Of a stretch of DNA of 64,000 nt, positions 22,294-32,099 are shown piece after piece. The first letter of the stretch is position 1. Every line of letters begins with the position of its first letter. The position numbers and the translations under genes were made by a program. The stretch comes from Polytrichum commune (taxonomy: Eukaryota; Streptophyta; Polytrichopsida; Polytrichales; Polytrichaceae), in assembly GCA_950295325.1 (NCBI GenBank), contig OX485808.1:19238527-19302526 (forward strand), read 5' to 3'. Under the pieces are notes generated by a model that was not told the DNA's origin, did not search any database, and saw only the letters and a program-made list of their open reading frames with translations.

Positions 22294-23119
22294 TGTCACC
22301 AAAAGTACTCCACCCTTCGATTTCGTCCTAGCCCGAGTGAAATAATATTGATGACACTTAGCAAACTCCTTCCTTAGTAACTCAATTTATCATTCCAATA
22401 TGCCTTTGGAATATACACAACGTTAATGACTTATGATTTAACCCCCAAGGCTATATCCAGAACAAATTTCAGAATAGTGTAATTTTCCCATTACTTCTCG
22501 GACTGTCCTAAAATTTTATCTGTAACTAGGGAGACAAAGAAAAAAACATCTCACCAATTTGTGAGCCTATCCCATTTTCTGTCCGATAGTTATGACCATT
22601 TTAATGTGTTAGTCTACCCAGATTTCAGAATGTCATAACTTCCTCCCACGGGCTCCAAAGAACTTCAAATTTTGGGAGAAATCACAAAAACTAATTTTTT
22701 ATGACCCCCTGAAATTTCAAACTATTTTCATTTTCTGCCAAAACGTTATGGCCTTTTTAGTCTGCAACTCTTGAAAACACTTCAGAATGATATATCTCCT
22801 TTTCATCTACTCGGAATGACTTGAAATTTGTACCACAACTAGGAAACCTAAGAACAAAGCATCCCTCAAAATTTCATGCGTTTCCAAGCCTCTGTCCAGG
22901 AGTTATGCCCATTTCAGCTCGAAAATATAGGCAAAGTTCATAATGTCATAATTACTGCTCCAGTACTCCAAACATCCTCAGATTTTGACCATGTTCATAT
23001 AAACAAGTTGTTTACTAACCCTCTAAATTTCAACAAAGTATCTTCTTCTGCTCGGAAGTTATGCCCCTTACAACCTAGACTACTCAAAGGACCCTCTCAT
23101 TTACCAACTCGTGTTCCGG
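22294..23119 (-). repeat. Truncated minus-strand LTR-like sequence with diverged internal repeats
   Basis: It begins TGTCACCAAAAGTACTCC, identical to the end of the LTR at 23,125. The body contains several diverged units of the type CAGAATG(T)CATAACTTCC..CTTCAAATTTTGG (about 22,480-23,050). No ORF. It is probably a relic of the same LTR subfamily as 23,125-23,795, interrupted by that younger insertion. Confidence 0.5.
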
Positions 23120-23800
23120 CAACGTGTCACCAAAAGTACTCCACCCTTCGATTTCCTCCTAGCCCGAGTGGAATAGTTATAATGACACTTAGCAAACACA
23201 CATACCCAAAAAATATGAACTCAAGTACTACAACTTGAAGCCATAAATTATCTTAAAATCATTCACACCCAAACTAATGCTAACAAGAGGTCAAACCCTC
23301 TTCAAGGCCAACTAGCCTTGGCTCCTAACTTCAAAACCATGCACACACATGTGCTCCTATCTTGCTTTCATACACCCACACTTATAACACGTGGGGTGCC
23401 AAGGAGCACGAAGGAAAGAGAGGATGAGTGAGGGAAGAATGAGGGATTATATAGTGAGTTTGAGGGGGTGAGCACCCTCAAGGCTCATGATAAGCCCTCG
23501 AAATCTCCTCCTATTTTGTAGGCTCTCATCTTATCTCCTAAGCCTTCCTCCCTCAAATGATCAACAAAGATCCTAATTCAAACATTTAACTAACCTTGGC
23601 TTTCTATCTACCACACTTTACCAAGGTATGTCCTCATACTATTTAAATCCACTCCACACAAGCCTAATGCTTCAAACTTAGCTTTCTTCAAGCTTCCCTC
23701 TTTTTATATTTTTGTAAATAATCATAAATCAACAAAACACCACTTGTAATGTTTTACAAGTGTTAACAACACATGTGGGCATCAATTTAGGCTCACAACG
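23120..23800 (-). mobile_element. Minus-strand solo LTR (671 bp) with 5-bp TSD CAACG
   Basis: 23,125-23,795 reads TGTCACC..GGCTCA on the plus strand, which is TGAGCC..GGTGACA on its own strand, with TG..CA ends. The direct repeat CAACG flanks it at 23,120-23,124 and 23,796-23,800. The insertion split what appears to be a degenerate palindrome copy, of which CGTCCGTAAATT remains on the right. Confidence 0.85.
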
Positions 23801-23906
23801 TCCGTAAATTATATTACTTTATGTTGTTACTTATGATGATATATTGCTTCTCATTTATATGCCATTATCACATTAATTCCCTTCCAATTTTGTTGTTATA
23901 TTGTAG

Positions 23907-25329
23907 ATGCTTGGGCTACAAGTAAATTGTTTTGTGGATGTTTGCGACTACGATGATGCAAAAGTCCACAGGGTTATTGCCTCTAAAATGGATATCCAAG
24001 ACATCATGGATGTGCTTTCTCCCCAGCCTGTAGTATGCCTCTCGAAATGAGGCAATGCCTGAAATAGAGACAGACACCGACGAAGACCATGATACCAACT
24101 CCCCAAAAGAGCAGCCCACCACACACGAAGATTTACACAGCCTTATTCGTGAGCCTACCACAAATATTTTCTTTCTGGGCACAGATCACATGGATACGCA
24201 TGATACACATGTAGCTGTTACTCCACTAAAGGTCCCCCATGCCCCTGTTCTCTCATCTTTTGGGACTCCCACTTCTCGTGTTGGGTTTCCTTCTACTGCG
24301 GGTCCATCTCATGTTGCGGGGATCATTGCAGAGAAGGATGTCGAGCTTGCGACAGAAGCCGGATGTACAGCTTCATCCGGAGGGGAATCTCAACAGGCAG
24401 AGCTCCCACTTATGGAGGGTAGGGATGTGCTAGAGCTGATCTTGAGGCCCGACATATCTCTATACCGTGAGAGTCGACGAAAGAGGAACAAAACTCCCTA
24501 CAACGAATACCCTGAAGGCGCGGTCTTGGAACTCTCCGATGAAGACGAGGATGAGGTTAGGATTCACAATGCCATCTCTGCCTTGCCTACCAAACCAGGC
24601 AAGGTGAAGAAAGAGCCGATGTCAGTGTCCGAGTTGGACGAGAAGCTGGAGAAGAGAATGAAGGAAGAGCTTGACCAACGGCTTCAAGAGGCTAATGAGC
24701 TGCACGCCAAGAAGATGGTTGCCATCCAAGCTGAGATGGAGCAAGCTAGGTTGAAATCTGCTCGCAGGCACGCTGATCTTATGGCTCAAAATCAACAGTT
24801 TTTGGCCCAGAGCCAACAATTCATGAGCTTGATGTAGAGCTTGCAGGCAAGACCCCAAGTTGTGTATGCAGCTCCCGAGGCCGGCATGTCGATGCCCACC
24901 ACTCTCATACGGCCTCCATCTAGTAGCCATGCAGTGTATATACCGGAGCATGCTTATCCAGCCCCCGCGTTGATTGTCCCGGCCTCTCCCCAGGTTGTTG
25001 CCACTCCAGAGCCCTCCTCTCATACTATAGGAGAGGAGGAGATACCAGCACGTGACACGGTAGGTGCCGCCGAGAGAGATGTCAATGAAGGCAACGCCCT
25101 CATCGGCGACGAAGATGAACATATGCGAGGCAGCCAAGACGACACAAATGAGGATCAACCTTACGTAGATACCCAAGGGTCGCAAGCGGTTGGAGACACT
25201 TTGATGGTGGTTGAAGATAGTTTGGACAATTTTGTGGGCGCGCGTCCGGAACATGGTCCCATGATGGGGCTTGGTGAGGGAGGCACTGCTGACGCGGACC
25301 TTGCCGCTGAAGAGGTAATGAACCTTTAA
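23907..25329 (+). pseudogene. Acidic/coiled-coil protein, frameshift and in-frame stop
   Basis: An exon follows the acceptor TTATATTGTAG (23,906). It begins MLGLQVNCFVDVCDYDDAKV and runs to a stop at 24,046-24,048. The protein continues one frame over from about 24,040 (RNEAMPEIETDTDEDHD), so a single-base indel is likely. The second frame has an acidic N-terminus, a Ser/Pro-rich middle and a basic YRESRRKRNKTPY. It then has a strongly helical Glu/Lys/Arg/Gln-rich segment (residues about 195-258, probable coiled coil), ending at TAG 24,835-24,837. Reading through gives 160 more codons, again acidic, to TAA at 25,327-25,329. A donor GAG|GTAATG at 25,315 joins in phase to the phosphatase-like exon at 25,637. 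Family unknown. Confidence 0.5.
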
Positions 25330-25342
25330 GCATGCCTCCCAC

Positions 25343-25364
25343 GTTACGGACGCGCGTCCGTATG
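25343..25364. promoter_or_regulatory. Palindrome copy in the intron
   Basis: A perfect 18-bp palindrome core, TACGGACGCGCGTCCGTA (25,345-25,362), is the consensus of the 16.2-kb array and lies 30 bases into the intron. Its right arm would give an alternative donor GTATGT at 25,361. Confidence 0.6.
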
Positions 25365-25636
25365 TTCCTTGTCTGCTTCCTTCGTGGCATGTATATATTA
25401 TCGAGTTCCATTCTCGACTTCGCCCGGCGGGTGGATACAATTTAGTTAGCATAGATTCCATTAACTTCAACAGAGATTTTTTGTGACAATGTATATAACC
25501 AATTACATTAATACAAATTTTTGAACTGGATGGTTCGGATTATTTTGGCATTATATTTCTTTGTTGAGTTTATCCATGTTTGTCAATTGGTTTTCCTGAG
25601 TAGTACCATTCACCTAGATTGAATGTTCCATCACAG

Positions 25637-26404
25637 GGTCCGTTGGAGATATGTCGCAACCCCGCTGGAAGACCAAGTGGGCCCATGAGGAAACCGTTCA
25701 TAATATTTGACCTCAATGGGGTACTTTGTCATTCCTAACATATCTCGCATAGTGGGTCCAAGGGGCCCTTTCGTAGTCCAGAAGACATGGATTACGGCGG
25801 ACAGTTCGATACTCTCATTAATAAGAAGGTTGTACGGGCCCGACCCGGCTTGAGGAGCTTCCTTTGTGAGGTCCTTGGCTTCGCCCATGTCATCATCTGG
25901 AGCTCTATGCTCATGGACAACACGAAGGCCATCGTCGGTTTCCTTTTCCGAAAACTTGCAATGCCATGCTTGCTTCTCGGTCAAGAACACTGCGATGACC
26001 TCTATGACTGTAGTGGCAAGATTGTACCCAAGGTCGGAGGAGGTCATGGGCCTCAATTCCTAAAGGTCTTGAGGAAAAACCTCTGCGTGGGCGTTCCTAC
26101 GTTGGAGGGGGTTCCCCATGGTTGTTGGCCCACCCCAGAGAACACACTCCTCATTGACGACAGTCCCACAAAGAGTGTTCTCAATCCCCCGGGCAATTGC
26201 ATATTTCCGGATCCTTGGGAAAGCGATAGAAATGACAACTTTCTAGAGAGTGAACTAGGACCCTACATTAGGAGGCTTGCCTATCACCCCGGAATTGTCC
26301 CGGACTTTGTGCTCTCCAACCCCATTGGCAATAGGCCTCTAAGCCCACAAGATGAGGAATTTAGGAGGTTGTACGGCTACGCTAGACTCAATAAATTAAT
26401 ATGA
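25637..26404 (+). pseudogene. FCP1/NIF-like HAD phosphatase domain protein, one in-frame stop
   Basis: The exon follows TTCCATCACAG and joins in phase to the exon ending 25,314. It has HAD motif I as FDLNGVLC, then VVRARPGLRSFL and VIIWSSM (motif II region). Further on come LLGQEHCDDLYDC, GGHGPQFLKVL and motif III/IV as NTLLIDDSPTKSVLNPPG, the order seen in FCP1/SCP (NIF) domains that dephosphorylate the RNA polymerase II C-terminal domain. In motif I the second Asp of DxD is Asn (D-L-N), as in some plant homologues. That would remove the usual acid-base residue. A TAA at 25,736-25,738, just after motif I, interrupts an otherwise open frame. It runs in the same direction as the upstream exons and could be the C-terminal part of the same large gene or a captured host domain. 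Confidence 0.65.
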
Positions 26405-26493
26405 AAACTTTAATTTTGGGTTTGTACTTGGACTCTCCATGTAAATATCTAACATTTCTCCCCTTATCTTTGTAATGTATTTTTGTGTCTTAG

Positions 26494-26907
26494 TTGCCTC
26501 TCCAAGCACCCCAAAGTGTCGTCAATGGTATGTCTGCATCACGGCCAGGTTCCAGCTCCCCTTCCCTTGGTATGAGCGACGTTGCAATGCCTTCACTATT
26601 CCAATTTTCGGCCGTCGATGCCGCCTCTGCTGTTGATTACTCCAAAAACTCCGGGTTTGAAGACGGAGTTGTGGATAGCCCTCCTGCAAAGGTTGCAAAA
26701 CTCAATTACGCTCCATCTCCATTTTCATCTCCCCTCCGAAATGAGAAGCACGTTCGAAACCCACGGTCGACCAGACGCCTTTGCATGGATGAACCCCAAA
26801 TTGATGTCCCGGCGTTTACGAACGTCCCTCTCGGGCTTGTATCTACCCCCCTCGATGTCCCAGAAGCTCTAACCAACGCCCCGAAGGCCAAGGTGCCCAA
26901 CTATTAG
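26494..26907 (+). CDS. Ser/Pro-rich unknown exon after the phosphatase domain
   Basis: An open frame starts directly after an acceptor (TTTTTGTGTCTTAG, ending 26,493) and runs 137 codons to TAG 26,905-26,907. It is rich in Ser, Pro and Ala with SRPGSSSPSLGMSD and a basic RNPRSTRRLCMDEP, with no known domain. It probably belongs to the same transcription unit as the preceding exon, but the donor joining them could not be fixed. Confidence 0.35.
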   Translation: MPLQAPQSVVNGMSASRPGSSSPSLGMSDVAMPSLFQFSAVDAASAVDYSKNSGFEDGVVDSPPAKVAKLNYAPSPFSSPLRNEKHVRNPRSTRRLCMDEPQIDVPAFTNVPLGLVSTPLDVPEALTNAPKAKVPNY

Positions 26908-26965
26908 CATTCTCAAGTTTTCCCTTGATGATTTCCGTGTATTAGTGCATTTCAGTTTTTTGGGT

Positions 26966-26987
26966 TTTTCGGACTTCCATCCGTAAC
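26966..26987. promoter_or_regulatory. Degenerate palindrome copy with a possible splice donor
   Basis: TTTTCGGACTTCCATCCGTAAC matches the array palindrome at 16 of 22 positions. Its right arm gives TCC|GTAACT, 58 nt before the acceptor CATTGTTCAG at 27,040. The frame upstream is not open, so this donor is uncertain. Confidence 0.25.
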
Positions 26988-27040
26988 TTGTAACCACTTA
27001 TACTAACCCTTCATTATATATATTTATTGTCATTGTTCAG

Positions 27041-27397
27041 ACCCCAATATACACGAATGTGGGCCGGTCATCCTCGACTTCGTCATTGGATAGGCGAACA
27101 CTGAAGACTGCTTCTTGCGAGTCTGATCGTTGTTTGGCCCTATGGAAGAGTGCAAGACATTCAGTTTTCCAAACGCATTCGTATTCCACTCACAATACCA
27201 CAACCCACAAATCGGTAGCGGGTCAGCAAATATGGGCAAATGGCACATATTCGGGACCAGTCAATAAACAAGGTTACAGCCGCGGGTCCGAGATCTTTAG
27301 AGCCATGGATGCCATTAAAGCAAAAGAAAAAGAAATGGCCGCAAAGGCTATTGCAAAAATAAAAATAGTGAGTCGTATTCATGATCCAAATGTATAG
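27041..27397 (+). CDS. Basic unknown terminal exon
   Basis: The frame is open from the acceptor at 27,040 to TAG 27,395-27,397. It begins TPIYTNVGRSSSTSSLDRRT, has a Ser/Thr-rich middle and ends in a helical Lys/Glu/Ala segment (AMDAIKAKEKEMAAKAIAKI). No domain recognised. It is the last exon-like segment of the palindrome-associated region. Confidence 0.35.
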   Translation, partial: TPIYTNVGRSSSTSSLDRRTLKTASCESDRCLALWKSARHSVFQTHSYSTHNTTTHKSVAGQQIWANGTYSGPVNKQGYSRGSEIFRAMDAIKAKEKEMAAKAIAKIKIVSRIHDPNV

Positions 27398-28053
27398 GCT
27401 ATTATTAATATACAATTAGTTGTGGGATTATATTTCTAGGACTTTGGCCTAATATTGGATATTCCACATGTATTTTGTACTTCAACCCTACTCAATAAAT
27501 ATGATATCGATTTTGTATATGCAAATGTTTTCATATATCCCATTCTCGGGGGGGGCAGTGTGTTAAAAAGTTAAGGATATAGGTGCGAACAACCACTATT
27601 TTATAGGGGGGTATTACTTTCAATTCTCTTCTTTTTTTCACATGCTATCATTATGTAAATTTCTACTTTGGGTTAATAGAAAAATGGCTTGCATTACTTA
27701 TAATTCCAAATTACCTATTATTCCATACCCTATAGTATTTTAAAGATGTCCAATGTCATTTTTGATACCCTATATTACTCTTAAGCCCAATTATAAAATT
27801 TTGCTCCCATGTTTTTAAAATACCCTATCATTTGTTCGCACATATATTGCTACTCCAACCAATGACTACCCCCCCCAAGATCCCATTTTCTTATTTACGT
27901 TTGTGTAGTTCCATGCATTTGAGTCTCATATATGTATCCAAAATTGGGAACATAGCATCTTTATATTGTTTTCCTTCCTACAATTGTGAAAGCCACGTCC
28001 TTAAATAGTCTCAAAATCAACAAAAAGTCTCCAATTACCGAATATAGTGTTTT
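27398..28053. other. Intergenic, AT-rich with G/C homopolymer runs
   Basis: Short G- and C-runs occur at 27,550, 27,605 and 27,870. No gene or bounded repeat recognised. Confidence 0.4.
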
Positions 28054-28355
28054 GTGTTATGGATTTTTCCATATGTGTTATGTGGTGTTGTTTGGTCATG
28101 GGCTTTCACCTGTGGTTAGATCTAGCCTAAGTTCTAGTTTGTGTAGTATTATGTGCCTTTGTAGCTTATATGAATCAACCAATATGTTTGAAACAATGTG
28201 TTTTTCTACCTTGATGACCTTCTTGTTGTTCTAAACATTGTCAATGAAGTCATTTTCACAAGATTTTGCTCATAAACTACGTTCCCAATGCACGTTCCCA
28301 AGGTACGGATTGTCTCACAATGGCCCAATTTGCTCATTTTAGTTGATAAGGCCAT
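28054..28355 (+). repeat. About 300-bp dispersed repeat, arm 1
   Basis: The reverse complement of this segment lies at 45,551-45,843, inside an intron of the receptor gene. They share GTGTTATGG.TTTTTCC, CACCTGTGGTTAGATCTAGC, TTGATGACCTTCTTGTTGTT and ACGTTCCCAATGCACGTTCC. No TIR or ORF identifies the family. Confidence 0.8.
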
Positions 28356-30236
28356 AATATTGAAAAGGGCTCTCTATTCCGACATAATATAATTATTCTT
28401 CGTTTGACCTTTGCGATGAGCCAATCTTACATTGGTTCAGACCCATTTGAAACCCACATGGAAACTACAATCTAGCACTAGTAAAGATGAAACATAATGC
28501 CCTCTATGGTAGTTGAGACTCATAGAACATTGTCATGCTTAGGCCTTACGAAGCTAAGCTCTGCACAACCATTTTCAAAATCAAAATCATTGAAAAAATC
28601 CCCGGCATAGACACTATAGTAGTAAGAAGCCTAGTTCCTTTATGTCCTTGGCATAGACATTAAGAGGACAAAAATGGCCAAGCATGACATGTGTGGTCCA
28701 TTGGGGCCATCTATGTTATTAATTATTCATCTTGGACCTGTCTTTGTTTTGGGCACAACCACTCTCAAATTTTTATCTTAAACATTGACATATTCTTCAT
28801 TTTGACATGGAATTGTTAGTAACTTTTGTCGGTGACAACCAAAAATAATCCAATACATACCGTTTTCTATTTTAGTGCTTCTATGTTGGATGAATGAGAG
28901 ACACACTTGTACAAGATTATTTTCTCTCTCCCACATTAATGATTGCTTAGGAAGTGGCTCACACCTAGATGTAAAAGACCTCTAAAACTACACAAAAATA
29001 AAACATTCTTTCACGGACATTTAATAATAAATATGCAATCTAGCGAGTAAGCTTGAACAAGTAGCCAAAAATATTACAATTTGGAAGAGGGGAAATAGAT
29101 CACTATAAGAAGATCTCTAAACTAATAGAGAGTGAACATTACTTCATGTACATTCAAGAATCAATATTGTACATGAAAGGTTCATCTAATTAGTATGCTT
29201 GAATGGATTCCATGTTGAATGAGTAAACATAAAATCTAGATCTAATGAGTAGCCTAAATACAAGAAAATCTTCACAAACCTTTTGTGTGACAAAGAAATG
29301 ACACAACTCCCATATATTGAAGAAAAGTCACTAAACAATACTCATCCTTGTTCTTAATGTTGTGGGGCCCTATGGTTTTCATGTCAAAGTACCCCTACCT
29401 CCTTCTAGTGAGACTCAAGGGGCTAATCACACCAGCCACTACTGGCACCATCCGTCAGCATCTCCAATTGTAATAATGGGCCAACATCTATTTCTCAACA
29501 TAATCCCCTAACAATATCATGGCTAGAAGCAGACGGAAAGTTTGGTGTGATCGGAGCCTCATTTGGCCAAGTTCAATCCCATGATTCTATTCACTAAAGT
29601 AAATGTAGTGTACGTGGTTACTTCACTAACCCCTACATTATACCTACACTAAGTAACTATTAGTGCACACCATTACCTTATCTACTCTATTGAGGGCAAA
29701 AAGATCCATTGAGGCTTGCACTTTTAATGATGCAAACACTTGGAGGCTTGTACTGGCTATGGTCATTGGTAAAATTCCAATGATTTTCTTTTCAAATCCT
29801 CAAGAGAGCAGTGCTGCCTACAATCCTTCGAGTGATGAAGTCACATATGGATGATAATATAAAACATTGTCCAAAATTGTATACATGTATTCCAAATTGG
29901 CGGTTTCATGACTTGAAACCTAGTTATTATGATTTGAAACTAGAAATTTGACAATTTCATCCAAAAATATGTGAAAATCTCACAATTGTTTTATAAAATC
30001 AAATTGGCAATAGATTGTTAGAAAACATTGTAATTACTTAATTGAAAAGCCATTTTAGTTCATGGTGCATGCCATGGGGTGCAACCAAAAATTTCCCTTC
30101 CAAGTTTGCTGTTAATGTTTTCATAATTAGGTCACATCAAATTGGGGAGGGAAAAAAAAAAGGAGAAAGAAAGAAAGAAACCTTGACCGAGGGTTCAAAA
30201 TGACAAAAAAATTATAATCCTTGGGATAAACATCGA
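28356..30236. other. Intergenic, no gene seen
   Basis: AT-rich. The 63-codon frame at 29,663-29,854 shows no motif. No RNA gene or bounded element recognised. Confidence 0.4.
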
Positions 30237-30470
30237 GCATATCCGGATCAAACGCAATTGGTGAGGGACGAACTACAAGAGCCTGAAGGTGTGAAAGAGA
30301 AGGCGAAGCAAGCAGTACATACCATCAGTGATAAAGTAAAGGATACATAAAATGCTATTAAAGATGCAACAAATAACAAAACAATGGAGAAAGTAGGGGA
30401 CACTTTCAAAGGCGTTGGAAAGACTATGAAAGAAGGTTCTTCCGACAAGCAAGGTCTTGGAAAGCAAGAC
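30237..30470 (+). pseudogene. LEA-like (group 3) protein fragment with in-frame stop
   Basis: One frame encodes QTQLVRDELQEPEGVKEKAK, then QAVHTISDKVKDT, a TAA at 30,348-30,350, then AIKDATNNKTMEKVGDTFKG and KTMKEGSSDKQ. Lys/Glu/Ala/Thr/Asp-rich 11-residue periodicity is typical of LEA group 3 and related desiccation proteins, which form amphipathic helices on drying. The stop (CAA to TAA is the simplest change) and the absence of the rest of a gene make it a fragment. Confidence 0.55.
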
Positions 30471-32099
30471 TTTGTCACATTGTGGAAATCATGTCATACT
30501 ACAATCAGAACTGACCATCTTCCATGTCTTCAATTTGTAAACTTTTGTAGCTATGGTACAACCTTCCAATCAATACCTTTTGCACCTTTGCACCCAACTG
30601 AACCTAGCTATCTAGAACTTGAAGCAAATATTATGTCAATAAGAGCATTGTTACTGTATATATTCATGTAATCTAATTATGATTATTACATATGTTGCTC
30701 TTATCCTCAGCTTGTGAGGCATCTAAGCATCGTAGCAAGCAAACCTATTTCTATACATCACATGAGTCCAAATTAGGAGATTCTTGAGCTTTGATGGGAA
30801 ATGATCAATCATCACTTGTTGAATTTTATGATTTTTAGACTGCCATTTGTAAAAGCAACGTTGCATTTTTCAACAACTCCACAAGTATAAGCCCATCAAC
30901 AACAAGGAATAAATTACCAACAGTAAACATGAAAAATCACTCACATACCTACTTTATTCCAAAATGTATTTACAAGATCACCATATTTGAAAGCCATGAG
31001 ACACATGGAGTCTATTTGACTAGTTTCAATAAATAGTTAAGAAGTTAAATAGCAAAAACCGTGACCAAAATCAATGACTACTTGGAATGATACTATTTGA
31101 TATCCTAAATTCGTGTCAACCACCTTCACAAGGTTAAGGTGTTTAGTTTGTAAGGAACATGAACTGGGTGACGTTACATGAGACAACTCATGCTTGAGCT
31201 CCCCCTTGCTCATTACAAATAACATCACCTACTTCAGATAGTCATTATAAAACATGTAAAACAAATTACACAAAAATTCCACTTGGGAAATAATGTACAA
31301 GTGACACTAATAAATGCTGGAAGACATTGCTCAACATTCAACCTCTAGTCAATTCTTGCTTAGAGCTTGCCGAACTTTCCATCCATCTAACTAGTGTCCC
31401 TTTATGATCAATCGTGCCTCAACCTCACCAGTGACACAATGACATTAATTAATCTAAGTGAGTAATCAGGGGATATCCAGTTTACAGTTCAAATCAATCT
31501 TAATTGACTAAAACTACACGTTTGAGTTTGAGTTTCCTTGATGACGCAGGGTTGTTGCAAAATGCAGGATGTAGATCTTCTTAGCATGGTACAAAGTCAC
31601 TCCAATTTACTACGAAACCATGAGTTTGAGTTCTTCCAAGGCCTACTCCATCACTGATGTGAAGGTGAAGAAGTGCTATCAGAGTTCTCTAAACAAGAAA
31701 TTGACTAGAGGTTGAATGTTGAGTGAAATCCATGTGTCCAAGACAATGAGTGACCCCTTTGCCTTGTAAGCTTCACAACCTGCACAGTGAAAAATATGCT
31801 GGGTATGTAAATATAAGGTATTCAGGTGTCATTCCATTCTGTTTTCATGTTTCCAACTTCTACTGATTAGATTTACAACAAAACTTATGTTACATTAGCA
31901 AATCTGCAATGAAGCATCAACAAAACCTCAACTGAAGATTTGAATTGAATAATCCTTTTAAAGGGACCCCAATCCTCCAATGCTCTCAAAAAGCTCCCCC
32001 AATGCCTAACAATTTTAAAGATTAAGGTGTTGAAGGTACCCAAAACCTCCAATGCTCTCTAGAATTCTCCCTAATCCTTCTAGATTCATCTTCAAGGAT
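30471..32099. other. Intergenic with one long inverted repeat
   Basis: Apart from the inverted repeat at 31,325-31,731, no gene or RNA is recognised. From about 31,950 on, the sequence begins to resemble very degenerate LRR DNA. Confidence 0.4.
31325..31731. repeat. Inverted repeat (arms about 40 bp, loop about 320 bp)
   Basis: Left arm 31,325-31,367 (CTCAACATTCAACCTCTAGT..) pairs with right arm 31,690-31,731 with few mismatches. No flanking target duplication was found, so this may be a MITE relic or a structural hairpin. Confidence 0.6.
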
